In this document: in pieces, positions 1 through 7,973 of the stretch
Position numbering within the stretch: position 1 is the stretch's first letter
Layout: every line of letters starts with the position of its first letter
Assembly: GCF_937880195.1 (NCBI RefSeq)
Contig: NZ_CALFLA010000042.1
Coordinates: 62,001-126,000, forward strand
DNA: 64,000 bases
Origin: an uncultured Blautia sp.
Lineage (GTDB): Bacteria; Bacillota; Clostridia; Lachnospirales; Lachnospiraceae
Direction of reading: 5' to 3'
The notes under the pieces: model-generated
What the model was told of the DNA's origin: nothing
The model's input: the letters and a program-made list of their open reading frames with translations, nothing else
Databases searched by the model: none
Made by a program: the position numbers and the translations under genes

Positions 1-1
1 T

Positions 2-1129
2 ACAGGGGTGCTTCTGATGATCTCTACCACAGTCAGTCTGAATATGGGAATTGAGGACACAGTAAAAACGCAGTATCCCTATGATGTGAATGTAGGATTT
101 TATGGATATTCTTACGAGGAAGCAAAAGAAGCGCAGAAGTTTATGAGAAGCGAGGCAGAAAAAAGTGGAATTTCAGTGAAATCCATGGATTCTGAAATCA
201 TTCTTTCGGCTGTGGGATTTTTGGACGGACATCATTACACCTTTGATGCCGGTAAGGCGAAGGTAAAGGAACAGGATATTATGGAGTTGGTTGTAATCCC
301 TGAGGAGTATTATCATGATCCCAATGGAGAAAAAATTTCTCTGAAGGATGGAACCGCGCTTGTCTGGGGAACAGAAGAAAAAAGTATAGATATTGGAGGG
401 CAGGAATTTACTGCTGTGGGAAAATTAAAGAAAAAGCCGGATATCCCCGGTCTGATCGGCGTAGATTATGTAAGCTCCATTTATCTTGTAACAAACCCGG
501 AAACATTTAAACAGATCAGTGAAATTCAGAAAAGGGAAATGGAAAAAAGCGGATCTATGGGTTACCGGATGGAATCTTCCCTGGGAATTATGGTAGACGG
601 AAATGATGCCGAGGCTATTGAACTGAAAAAACTTTTTGACGAGAAGATTGAAGTATTCAGAAGTCAGGGGCATTTTTCCCAGAAGGGAGATATGGTGTCA
701 AACAGGGCAAGAGCGGAAGAGAAAGAGAATTTTTACGGGTTGAACGGAGGCTTGCTCTTTGTAGGAATTCTGCTTGGGTGCGTGTTTTTAATGGGAACTG
801 CTCTGATCATTTATTACAAGCAGATTTCCGAAGGATATGAGGATAAAGAAAGATTTCAGATTATGCGTAAGGTAGGCATGAGCCGCCAGGAGGTACGTTC
901 TTCTATCCGCAGGCAGATATTAATGGTATTTTTCCTTCCGCTTATGGCTGCCTGCGTACACATCGCCATGGCTTTTCCTTTGATGAAAAGGATGCTGCTT
1001 CTTGTGGGAATGGTAAATGACAGACTTTTTTTGATGTGTACTGTGGCAACCGCTGTTGCATTTGCGGCTGTATATGGCCTGATCTATCTGGTGACAGCCA
1101 GAAGCTACTACAGGATTCTGGAAAAATAA
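2..1129 (+). CDS. FtsX/BceB-type ABC transporter permease, C-terminal part (5' end outside window)
   Basis: The reading frame is open from the window edge, so the gene starts upstream; the visible 376 codons are its C-terminal part. It begins in what looks like the end of a membrane helix (VLLMISTTVSLNMG). A long extracytoplasmic region of about 230 residues follows, then three predicted membrane helices (GLLFVGILLGCVFLMG, then IRRQILMVFFLPLMAA, then a final hydrophobic stretch before RSYYRILEK). A large loop before a conserved membrane trio is typical of FtsX-like permeases of the BceB/VraG peptide-export and sensing group. The segment IMRKVGMSRQEV before the last two helices is a characteristic MacB/FtsX feature (seen). 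Function as an antimicrobial-peptide or lipid II-cycle transporter is inferred. Its ATPase partner and any two-component system would lie upstream, outside the window. Confidence 0.85.
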   Translation, partial: TGVLLMISTTVSLNMGIEDTVKTQYPYDVNVGFYGYSYEEAKEAQKFMRSEAEKSGISVKSMDSEIILSAVGFLDGHHYTFDAGKAKVKEQDIMELVVIPEEYYHDPNGEKISLKDGTALVWGTEEKSIDIGGQEFTAVGKLKKKPDIPGLIGVDYVSSIYLVTNPETFKQISEIQKREMEKSGSMGYRMESSLGIMVDGNDAEAIELKKLFDEKIEVFRSQGHFSQKGDMVSNRARAEEKENFYGLNGGLLFVGILLGCVFLMGTALIIYYKQISEGYEDKERFQIMRKVGMSRQEVRSSIRRQILMVFFLPLMAACVHIAMAFPLMKRMLLLVGMVNDRLFLMCTVATAVAFAAVYGLIYLVTARSYYRILEK

Positions 1130-1159
1130 CCTGTAAAGCTATAAGACCTGTTCATTTAC

Positions 1160-1188
1160 TTTACATTTCCTTAGGGAAACCGTATAAT
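1160..1188 (+). promoter_or_regulatory. Promoter of azlCD
   Basis: TTTACA (1160-1165), 17-bp spacer, TATAAT (1183-1188): a near-consensus vegetative promoter. The -10 box overlaps an in-frame ATG at 1187, which helps rule that ATG out as the translation start. Confidence 0.75.
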
Positions 1189-1219
1189 GAATACGGAAAA
1201 GAAGGAGTGTGAACATAAA

Positions 1220-1951
1220 ATGAAACAGCAATCAAATAAACAGTGTTTTATGCAGGGACTCCATGACGGAGTCCCTATCGCTTTAGGGTATGTTGCCGTT
1301 TCCTTTACTTTTGGAATGATGGCAGTTTCCGGAGGGATGTCGGCATGGCAGGCAACACTAATCTCTATTACCAATCTGACTTCAGCGGGTCAGTTTGCCG
1401 GACTGGATATTATGCTGGCCTGGGGTTCCCTCTGGGAAATGGCTTTGACCCAGCTTATTATTAATCTCCGATATAGTCTGATGTCTTTTTCTCTGTCTCA
1501 AAAGCTGGAGAGAGGAATTGCTCCCTGGCACAGATATATCATGGCTTTTGGAGTAACGGATGAAATTTTCGGCATAAGTGCAGGACAGCCTGGGCGGATC
1601 AATCCCTTTTATAATTATGGAGCTATGAGCGTGGCAATTCCGGGATGGACCTTTGGAACCCTGGCAGGAGCTATTGCAGGAAATATTATGCCGGGATTTC
1701 TGGTAAGCGCTTTGAGCGTTGCTATTTATGGAATGTTTCTGGCAATTATCATACCGCCTGCCAAAAAACACAGGGCAGTTTTTAAAGTAGTGCTTGGAGC
1801 CATGGCGATCAGCGCTCTGTTTGCCTATGTTCCGGTTCTGAACCGTGTGTCTTCCGGCTTTGTAATCATTATTACAACTCTGCTTGTAGCAGGAGCGGCA
1901 GCTTATTTCTGGCCTTTGGAGGATGGAGAGGAGGAAGTTCATGAATCATAG
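1220..1951 (+). CDS. azlC: AzlC family branched-chain amino acid exporter subunit
   Basis: The large membrane subunit of the two-part AzlCD (BrnFE-like) exporter, which moves branched-chain amino acids and their analogues out of the cell. The 243-residue protein is very hydrophobic with several membrane helices. It carries family segments near the N-terminus (HDGVPIALGYVAVSFTFG) and the NLRYSLMS region. I chose ATG 1220 because AAGGAG lies 12 bases upstream and because the earlier in-frame ATG (1187) sits in the promoter -10 box. Its 3' end overlaps azlD by 11 bases, so the two are probably translationally coupled. Assignment to the family is firm; the exact substrate is known only by family. 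Confidence 0.92.
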   Translation: MKQQSNKQCFMQGLHDGVPIALGYVAVSFTFGMMAVSGGMSAWQATLISITNLTSAGQFAGLDIMLAWGSLWEMALTQLIINLRYSLMSFSLSQKLERGIAPWHRYIMAFGVTDEIFGISAGQPGRINPFYNYGAMSVAIPGWTFGTLAGAIAGNIMPGFLVSALSVAIYGMFLAIIIPPAKKHRAVFKVVLGAMAISALFAYVPVLNRVSSGFVIIITTLLVAGAAAYFWPLEDGEEEVHES

Positions 1952-2261
1952 TGTGTATCTTTATATTCTTGTTATGGCAGGCGTTACATATCTGATCCGT
2001 ATGCTGCCTCTGGTGCTTTTTAAAAAAGAGATTTCCAATCCGTTTTTTAAATCTTTTTTGTACTACGTTCCTTATGCCTGTCTTGCGGCAATGACATTTC
2101 CGGCTATTCTCACAGCCCCGTCTTCGGGGATGCTTGCAGGAGCAGCAGGTCTTCTGGCAGCGCTTGTGGCAGCCTATTGTGAAAAAAGCCTTCTGACTGT
2201 GGCGCTTTGTTCCTGCGGGGCTGTGTTTGTAGTGGAAAGAATCTTGGAAATGATAAAATAA
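1941..2261 (+). CDS. azlD: AzlD family branched-chain amino acid exporter small subunit
   Basis: The small membrane partner of AzlC, 106 residues with about four hydrophobic segments. The conserved early motif TYLIRMLPLVL, followed by the short pattern KSFLYYVPYA, is typical of AzlD. ATG 1941 is preceded by GGAGGAAG and starts inside the end of azlC. An earlier in-frame ATG at 1923 is less well placed. The gene ends just before a strong intrinsic terminator, so azlCD forms a two-gene unit. Confidence 0.9.
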   Translation: MNHSVYLYILVMAGVTYLIRMLPLVLFKKEISNPFFKSFLYYVPYACLAAMTFPAILTAPSSGMLAGAAGLLAALVAAYCEKSLLTVALCSCGAVFVVERILEMIK

Positions 2262-2280
2262 AAATGTGAAATCAGGGACA

Positions 2281-2315
2281 AGATCTCTTCTGTAAAGGCA
2301 GAGGAGATCTTTTTT
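2281..2315 (+). terminator. Intrinsic terminator of azlCD
   Basis: A 12-bp stem, agatctcttctg (2281-2292) with cagaggagatct (2299-2310), has one G-T pair and a 6-base loop. A T tract follows to 2315. Confidence 0.9.
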
Positions 2316-2332
2316 GAATTTTGCACTTTATA

Positions 2333-2361
2333 TTGTTAAAGTGAACCGGGGATGGTATAAT
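2333..2361 (+). promoter_or_regulatory. Promoter of aroK-aroE
   Basis: TTGTTA (2333-2338), 17-bp spacer, TATAAT (2356-2361), about 40 bases upstream of the aroK start. Confidence 0.75.
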
Positions 2362-2401
2362 AAGCTCACTTGGATTTTTATAAAAGGGAGGATACAAACA
2401 G

Positions 2402-2932
2402 GTGGAAAAAAAGCAGTTTGATTATAACATCCTTTTGATCGGATTTATGGGAACAGGCAAAAGCACAGTTTCGACATATCTGAAAAAAGCCTTTGATATG
2501 GATGTAATTGAAATGGACCAGGTAATTGCCAAAAGAGAACAGATGAGTATTTCTGATATTTTTAAAATAAAAGGAGAGGAATATTTCCGGGATCTGGAAA
2601 CAAATCTTCTGGTCGAGATGCAGGCAAAAACAAACACAGTGATCTCCTGTGGCGGCGGCGTACCCATGAGAGAAAGAAATGTTGCGGAAATGAAGAAAAA
2701 TGGAAAAGTGGTTCTTCTTACTGCCTCTGCGGAAACAATTCTGAAAAGAGTAAAGAATAATCATGACAGACCGCTTCTGGAAGGAAACAAGAATGTGGAA
2801 TTTATTTCTGAATTAATGGAAAAACGCCGGGAAAAGTATGAAGCGGCTGCAGATATTGTCATCCAGACAGACGGAAAGACCAAGAAAGAGATCTGTGATG
2901 AGATTGTGGCAGGTCTGGAATCCATAAACTAA
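2402..2932 (+). CDS. aroK: Shikimate kinase
   Basis: Phosphorylates shikimate to shikimate 3-phosphate with ATP in the cytoplasmic chorismate pathway. The Walker A loop GFMGTGKST is at residues 14-22. An EMD motif near residue 39 stands where the family binds Mg and substrate, followed by FRDLE (residues 62-66) and CGGG (83-86) of the shikimate site. A lid-like DRPLL lies near residue 121. The length of 176 residues is normal. The start is GTG at 2402, supported by GGGAGG ten bases upstream. aroE follows after 15 bases, so the two shikimate enzymes share a transcript. Confidence 0.95.
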   Translation: MEKKQFDYNILLIGFMGTGKSTVSTYLKKAFDMDVIEMDQVIAKREQMSISDIFKIKGEEYFRDLETNLLVEMQAKTNTVISCGGGVPMRERNVAEMKKNGKVVLLTASAETILKRVKNNHDRPLLEGNKNVEFISELMEKRREKYEAAADIVIQTDGKTKKEICDEIVAGLESIN

Positions 2933-2947
2933 AAGGAGGAGCTTACT

Positions 2948-3829
2948 ATGGAACAGAGAATCAAGGGAACAACAGGACTTCTAATGCTGATCGGAAGCCC
3001 GGTAGGGCATTCAGGCTCTCCGGCTATGTATAATTTCAGCTTTCAGTATCACAGGCAGGACTACGCATATATGGCTTTTGATATTAAGGAAGATCAGGTG
3101 GAGGCGGCTCTGGACACCATGAGGCTTTTTAAGATGAGAGGAGCAAACGTGACAATGCCCTGTAAAAACGAAGCCGCCCGGCTGGTGGACGAGCTTTCTC
3201 CTGCAGCAAGGATCATAGGCGCAGTAAACACCATTGTCAATGAAAACGGAAAACTTATAGGTCATATTACAGACGGAACAGGGTTTGTACAGAATCTGAG
3301 GGAGCATGGAGTAGAAGTAAAGGATAAAAAAATGGTAGTCCTTGGCGCAGGGGGCGCTGCAACGGCCATCCAGGTGCAGTGCGCTCTTGACGGAGCGGAT
3401 TCTATTTCTATTTTTAATCCTGACGATCCATTTCTTGAAAGAGCGAGAAATACAGCTGAGAAACTGAAAAAAGAAGCTCCGGACTGCAAAGTGCAGGTAT
3501 TCTGCCTGGATGATCAGGAGAAATTGAGAGAAGAGATTGAAAAAGCAGATATTCTGGTAAACGGAACTCTTGCAGGAATGAAGCCACATGAAGACACAAC
3601 TTTGATCCAGGACAGATCAATGTTCCGTCCAGAGCTTGTTGTTGCAGATGTGGTATATAATCCAGAGGAAACAAGGCTTCTTCGTGAGGCAAAAGAAGCA
3701 GGATGCAGAACTGTTGGGGGAAAAGGAATGCTTTTGTGGCAGGGAGCCGCAGCCTATAAGCTGTATACGGGAATGGATATGCCTGTGGAAGAATACCGGA
3801 AGTTCCAGGAAGAAAACGAAGAAAAATAA
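2948..3829 (+). CDS. aroE: Shikimate dehydrogenase
   Basis: Reduces 3-dehydroshikimate to shikimate, the step before aroK. The N-terminal substrate domain has SGSP (residues 22-25) in GSPVGHSGSP and NVTMPCK, with the catalytic Lys near residue 73. TDGTGF supplies the conserved Asp near 109. The nucleotide-binding loop GAGGAA begins near residue 133, and NGTLAGMKP and the closing GMLLWQGA region are also present. Length 293 residues. The usual NVTIPFK reads NVTMPCK here, a mild variation. A quinate/shikimate dehydrogenase of the YdiB type cannot be excluded from sequence alone, but coupling to aroK favours the biosynthetic role. Confidence 0.93.
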   Translation: MEQRIKGTTGLLMLIGSPVGHSGSPAMYNFSFQYHRQDYAYMAFDIKEDQVEAALDTMRLFKMRGANVTMPCKNEAARLVDELSPAARIIGAVNTIVNENGKLIGHITDGTGFVQNLREHGVEVKDKKMVVLGAGGAATAIQVQCALDGADSISIFNPDDPFLERARNTAEKLKKEAPDCKVQVFCLDDQEKLREEIEKADILVNGTLAGMKPHEDTTLIQDRSMFRPELVVADVVYNPEETRLLREAKEAGCRTVGGKGMLLWQGAAAYKLYTGMDMPVEEYRKFQEENEEK

Positions 3830-3858
3830 TATGCAATAGGCATGATTAAGGCAAAAGA

Positions 3859-3917
3859 AAAACCGGATTACCAGAAATGTTTCACTATAACCTTTCTGGC
3901 ATCCGGTTTTGATTTTT
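3859..3917. terminator. Bidirectional terminator between aroE and dapF
   Basis: aaaaccggat (3859-3868) pairs with atccggtttt (3901-3910), extended inward by ccagaaa with tttctgg. A-rich and T-rich flanks on both sides suit termination of both convergent genes. Confidence 0.85.
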
Positions 3918-3921
3918 TCTA

Positions 3922-4776
3922 TTATTTTTCAAGGAAGGAAAGATCAATCTCGCCTTCAAATACAGTGGTGGCAGGTCCTGTCATGTACACCAGATTTTCC
4001 TGGCGGTTCCACAGGATCTGAAGATCTCCTCCAAGGAGCTTCACAGTAACAGGCACATCCTCATCCACCAGTCCATTTAAGGTGGAGGCAACGGCAACGG
4101 CGCAGGCGCCTGTTCCGCAGGCCAGGGTTTCGCCGGAACCACGTTCCCAGACGCGCATCTGAAGAGTGCGGCGGTCAATGACTTTTACAAACTCTGTATT
4201 GATCCGGTCAGGGAAATGGATATGGTTTTCGAACAAAGGGCCTGTTTTGGCAATATCCAGGTTCGTGAGATCATCCATGTAAACAACAGCATGAGGATTT
4301 CCCATGGAAACTGCTGTGATGCGGTAAATAGTTCCGTTTACGTCCAGGGGCTCGTCGATTACCCGTTCCTTTTCAGATACCACAGGGATAGTCTTGGCGT
4401 TTAGGATAGGGGAACCCATATTGACCTTTACAGAGGAAACCTTGTTGTTTTTTACAGTAAGATCCAGATATTTCACACCGCTTTTTGTGGCGACGCTTAT
4501 GTGTTTCTTTTTTACAAGGCCTTTGTCATAGGCAAACTTTGCCACGCATCGGATTCCGTTTCCGCACATGGCTCCCTGAGAGCCGTCCATATTATACATA
4601 TCCATTTCACAGTCAGCGATATCAGAGGGCTTCACCAGGATCAGACCGTCTGATCCGATGCCGAAATGTCTGTCGCTGACAAACTTTGCCGCTGCGGAAG
4701 GATTACTCACTGTCTCCTCGAAGCAGTTGACATATACATAATCGTTGCCGATTCCCTGCATTTTTGTAAATTTCAT
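3922..4776 (-). CDS. dapF: Diaminopimelate epimerase
   Basis: Converts LL-diaminopimelate to meso-diaminopimelate, the last step before peptidoglycan cross-bridge synthesis and lysine. The 284-residue protein has the two catalytic cysteines in their family contexts: Cys71 in MCGNGIRC and Cys220 in ETLACGTGACA. The start motif MKFTKMQGIGND is characteristic. The start at 4776 follows GAGGAGG on the minus strand. It stands alone, convergent with aroE. The meso-DAP product fits the DNPR motif seen in MurE further along. Confidence 0.96.
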   Translation of the reverse strand: MKFTKMQGIGNDYVYVNCFEETVSNPSAAAKFVSDRHFGIGSDGLILVKPSDIADCEMDMYNMDGSQGAMCGNGIRCVAKFAYDKGLVKKKHISVATKSGVKYLDLTVKNNKVSSVKVNMGSPILNAKTIPVVSEKERVIDEPLDVNGTIYRITAVSMGNPHAVVYMDDLTNLDIAKTGPLFENHIHFPDRINTEFVKVIDRRTLQMRVWERGSGETLACGTGACAVAVASTLNGLVDEDVPVTVKLLGGDLQILWNRQENLVYMTGPATTVFEGEIDLSFLEK

Positions 4777-4929
4777 AAAGTTCCTCCTCGTTTAATTAAA
4801 AATACTCTGCAGAGCCTGAAAAACCATAAAGTATCAGGAAAAAAGCTCTGCCTCCCCTTGCGATTTACTTTATCCAGTATAAAAGTAAAATGTTATGGTT
4901 TTGTGAAATCAGAATAAAAAATTAGAAAA

Positions 4930-6141
4930 CTACAGAAGCTTTTGGATCTCCGGGAAAGGAGCAAGGCTTCTTTTTAGAATACCTGTGGCCTGTGCCATAA
5001 GGATTCCATAATTGGTAATGGGAACCCTTTGATCCTGGCAGCAGGAAATTCTGTATTTCATTTCTCTTTCATTAAGCATACATCCTCCGCAATGGACTAC
5101 CAGCTGATAATCTGTCAGATTATCAGGAAATTCTGTGCCGGAGGTAAAGAAAAATTCCGGCTCTTTTCCAGTGAATTTTCGGATCATGGAAGGGATTTTT
5201 ACAGTTCCGATATCGTCGCACTGGCGATGGTGGGTGCAGCCTTCGGCAATGAGGATCTTGTCCCCATCCTGAATGTTTTTCAGGGCTGCGGCCCCTTTTG
5301 TCACTGCTTCCAGATCACCTTTGTATCTTGCAAAAAGAATGGAAAAAGAAGTCAGGGTAATTTCCTTAGGCGTTACGGCAGATACCTTTGAAAAAGCCTG
5401 ACTGTCAGTAATTACAAGACGGGGATGGATATTTTGCTTGTGAAAGCGCTCAAGGGTTTCTGAAAGCTCTGTGTCCCGTACCACAAGAGAAAGGGCGCCC
5501 CGTTCCAGTATTGCCCGGATGGTCTGCTGCTGGGGAAGGATCAGCCTGCCCTTTGGGGCGGCCTTATCAACAGGGATCACAAGGATTACCAGATCAAGTG
5601 GCTGGATCAGATCGCTGATCAAAGGATATTTGTGAGTGTCCTCTGGTTTCAGGGAGGCGATCCTTTCCTTTAATTCATAGATATTTGTCTTTTTTGCAGC
5701 GCTTACCAGGATTTCATTGGAAGAAAGGGAAAAATCAGCAGAAGGAAGAAGGTCTGATTTGTTATAGACCAGGATCCAGGGAATGTTTTTTTCCTGGAAG
5801 CGCCGGATCAGAGTCTCTTCACAGTCTGTTTTTCCAATGGTTCCGTCTACCACCAAAACTGCAATATCTGTTTTATTCAATACCTGATAGCTTTTTTTGA
5901 CACGGAGAGCTCCCAGTTCGCCTTCGTCATCAATGCCTGGCGTGTCAATGACCATAACAGGTCCAAGGGGCAGAAGCTCCATGGTTTTGTATACAGGATC
6001 AGTAGTAGTTCCCTTTACGTTGGAAACAATGGCAAGCTCCTGTCCGGTGACGGCATTGATAACGCTGGATTTGCCTGCGTTGCGTCTGCCGAAAAAACTG
6101 ATGTGGACTCGTTCAGAAGCGGGAGTTTGATTCATACCCAT
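4930..6141 (-). CDS. hydF: [FeFe]-hydrogenase maturation GTPase HydF
   Basis: HydF is the GTPase scaffold that assembles the 2Fe subcluster of [FeFe] hydrogenase and passes it to HydA, working with HydE and HydG. The protein has 403 residues. A G domain comes first (GRRNAGKSS at 18-26, DTPGIDDEG as G3, NKSD as G4), then a dimerisation region. The C-terminal iron-sulfur site fits the family pattern CxHx46CxxC: Cys302, His304, Cys351 and Cys354, with His350 just before (seen). The start is ATG 6141, six bases after AAAGGAGG; a second ATG at 6135 is possible. The open frame extends further upstream, but that part lies in the promoter region. HydE, HydG and the hydrogenase are not in this window. 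Confidence 0.95.
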   Translation of the reverse strand: MGMNQTPASERVHISFFGRRNAGKSSVINAVTGQELAIVSNVKGTTTDPVYKTMELLPLGPVMVIDTPGIDDEGELGALRVKKSYQVLNKTDIAVLVVDGTIGKTDCEETLIRRFQEKNIPWILVYNKSDLLPSADFSLSSNEILVSAAKKTNIYELKERIASLKPEDTHKYPLISDLIQPLDLVILVIPVDKAAPKGRLILPQQQTIRAILERGALSLVVRDTELSETLERFHKQNIHPRLVITDSQAFSKVSAVTPKEITLTSFSILFARYKGDLEAVTKGAAALKNIQDGDKILIAEGCTHHRQCDDIGTVKIPSMIRKFTGKEPEFFFTSGTEFPDNLTDYQLVVHCGGCMLNEREMKYRISCCQDQRVPITNYGILMAQATGILKRSLAPFPEIQKLL

Positions 6142-6172
6142 AAGATACCTCCTTTGAAAAAATGTATATGTG

Positions 6173-6206
6173 TATATAAACGTAGTTTTTTGTGCATATA
6201 AACGTA
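6173..6206. repeat. Two TATAAACG direct repeats in the hydF/importer divergent region
   Basis: Near-identical 12-mers tatataaacgta (6173-6184) and catataaacgta (6195-6206) are spaced 22 bp apart, about two helical turns. A third tataaacga is at 6336-6344, just before the importer gene. The pair lies just downstream of the hydF -10 box. A regulator-binding role is a guess from spacing and position. Confidence 0.4.
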
Positions 6207-6211
6207 TTTTT

Positions 6212-6240
6212 ATTATAGAAAATATTTTTTTATTATGCAA
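6212..6240 (-). promoter_or_regulatory. Promoter of hydF
   Basis: On the minus strand: TTGCAT (6240-6235), 17-bp spacer, TATAAT (6217-6212), about 70 bases before the hydF start. Confidence 0.7.
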
Positions 6241-6248
6241 GTAAACTA

Positions 6249-6276
6249 TTGCATTTTCAAAAAAACATGATACAAT
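6249..6276 (+). promoter_or_regulatory. Promoter of the amino acid importer operon
   Basis: TTGCAT (6249-6254), 16-bp spacer, TACAAT (6271-6276). Divergent from and close to the hydF promoter. Confidence 0.65.
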
Positions 6277-6361
6277 AATAACAATGATTTTGTAAATTTT
6301 TATGCAACGAAAATGTATAAATATACCAAAAGGGGTATAAACGATCAAGGAGGAAACAAAA

Positions 6362-7144
6362 ATGAAAAACATGAAAAAAATGACGGCATTTGTATTAAGC
6401 GCAGTAATGGCAGCAGGAATGACAGTATCTGTATCTGCTGCAGTAGAATCCAAAGAGGATCTGCCAGGCAAGACCATTGGAGTACAGCTTGGAACAACAG
6501 GCGATCTTGAGGCATCTGAGTATGAAAAAGACGGAGCGATTGTAGAACGTTACAGCAAGGGAAGCGAAGCGATCCAGGCTCTTAAAGCAGGACAGATCGA
6601 CTGCGTGATCATTGACTCTCAGCCGGCTCAGAAATTTGTAGAGAACAACGACGACCTGAAAATCCTGGAGGAGCCTTTTGTAGACGAGCAGTATGCAATC
6701 TGCCTTGCAAAAGACAATGAGGATCTTCTTAAAGAAATGAATGAAGCTCTGAAAGAGCTGAAAGAAGACGGAACTGTTGACAGCATTATGGACAACTACA
6801 TTGGCGATGACGCAGGCAAAACTCCTTATGAATCTCCAGAAGATGTGGACCGTTCCAAGGGAGAGCTTGTTATGGCAACTAACGCAGAGTTTGAGCCTTA
6901 TGAATATCATGAGGGCGAGGACATTGTAGGTATCGACGCTGATATCGCTCTGGCAATCTGCGACAAGCTTGGATATGAGCTGAAGATCGAGGATATGGAG
7001 TTTGACGCAATTCTTCCGGCAGTACAGTCCGGTAAGGCTGATTTTGGTTTAGCTGGTATGACAGTAACAGAAGACCGTCAGGCAAGCGTAAACTTTACAG
7101 ATACTTATGCAAATGCAAGCCAGGTAATTATTGTTAAGAAATAA
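6362..7144 (+). CDS. Circularly permuted polar amino acid ABC transporter binding protein
   Basis: An extracytoplasmic receptor of the glutamine/arginine/histidine group that feeds the permease and ATPase encoded next. It has 260 residues and starts at ATG 6362 after AGGAGG. The order of the fold is swapped. After a signal peptide, residues about 31-147 match what is normally the second half (KTIGVQLGTTGD, ERYSKGSEAIQAL, CVIIDSQPA, KELKEDGT). A linker at about 148-166 leads into residues 167-260, normally the first half (ELVMATNAEFEPYEY, GIDADIALAI, MEFDAILPAVQSGKADF, AGMTVTEDR). The protein ends at SQVIIVKK, exactly where normal members cross into the second lobe. The signal peptide ends VSVSAAVE with no lipobox Cys, so it is predicted to be released by signal peptidase I. 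Both halves are well conserved, which argues for a functional protein. Confidence 0.9.
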   Translation: MKNMKKMTAFVLSAVMAAGMTVSVSAAVESKEDLPGKTIGVQLGTTGDLEASEYEKDGAIVERYSKGSEAIQALKAGQIDCVIIDSQPAQKFVENNDDLKILEEPFVDEQYAICLAKDNEDLLKEMNEALKELKEDGTVDSIMDNYIGDDAGKTPYESPEDVDRSKGELVMATNAEFEPYEYHEGEDIVGIDADIALAICDKLGYELKIEDMEFDAILPAVQSGKADFGLAGMTVTEDRQASVNFTDTYANASQVIIVKK

Positions 7145-7268
7145 ACCATAGGAAAAGGCTTAGATTCTATAAACGACAGGGGCTGTTGAATAAGCGCTCT
7201 GATGGAGAAACCACAGGGACAAAACGCTTGCGGCAGTCTCTTTTCATGAGAAAGCAGGGAGAATCCAG

Positions 7269-7973
7269 ATGTTAATGGCAGACATTAAACAGGATATTTA
7301 TTTGAATTTTATTAAGGATGACCGTTATCTGTGGCTGCTGCAGGGTCTTCGGACAACACTTATCATTACTGTGTTTGCAGTGATCATTGGTATCATCCTG
7401 GGATTTATTGTGGCGATTATTCGTTCCGCCCATGACAAATCAGGCAAGTTTAAGGTGCTGAACGCGATTTGCTGCGTGTACCTGACTGTGATCCGTGGAA
7501 CACCTACCATGATCCAGCTTTTGATTATGAATTTTGTTATTTTTGGTTCTGTAAGCATGAACAAGATCGTAGTAGGCGGACTTGCCTTTGGAATCAACTC
7601 AGGAGCTTATGTGGCTGAGATCGTTCGTTCCGGTATTATGTCCATCGACCAGGGACAGACAGAGGCAGGAAGAAGCCTTGGACTGAATTTCCAGCAGACC
7701 ATGCGTCTGATCATCATTCCTCAGGCATTTAAAAACGTGCTTCCGGCTCTTGTAAATGAGTTTATCGTGCTGATCAAGGAAACTTCCATCATTGGCTATA
7801 TTGGAATGATGGATCTTACAAAGGGCGCAATGCTGATCCAGAGCCGTACCTACAACGCATTCTGGCCTCTGCTTGCAGCTGCGGTAATCTACCTTATCGT
7901 CGTCATGTTCCTGACCTGGATCATGAACAAACTGGAAAGGAGACTGAGAACAAATGAGCGTAAACAAGGATAA
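7269..7973 (+). CDS. Polar amino acid ABC transporter permease
   Basis: A membrane channel subunit of the HisM/GlnP family, 234 residues with about five helices. The family's cytoplasmic coupling loop is present: [15 protein letters not shown] followed by [14 protein letters not shown]. The N-terminal signature [12 protein letters not shown] is also typical. AGGGAG lies eight bases before ATG 7269, and another ATG follows at 7275. It lies 124 bases after the binding protein and overlaps the ATPase gene by 20 bases. A single permease gene implies a homodimer. Confidence 0.93.
   Translation: MLMADIKQDIYLNFIKDDRYLWLLQGLRTTLIITVFAVIIGIILGFIVAIIRSAHDKSGKFKVLNAICCVYLTVIRGTPTMIQLLIMNFVIFGSVSMNKIVVGGLAFGINSGAYVAEIVRSGIMSIDQGQTEAGRSLGLNFQQTMRLIIIPQAFKNVLPALVNEFIVLIKETSIIGYIGMMDLTKGAMLIQSRTYNAFWPLLAAAVIYLIVVMFLTWIMNKLERRLRTNERKQG

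Noticed and set aside
4809-4851. Inverted repeat gcagagc/gctctgc upstream of dapF
   Set aside because: Long loop and no T tract; not a convincing terminator or operator.
6362-7144. Frameshift or truncation as the explanation of the odd binding protein
   Set aside because: Both halves are complete, in one frame, with a signal peptide and a stop exactly at the lobe boundary; no further receptor sequence lies up- or downstream.
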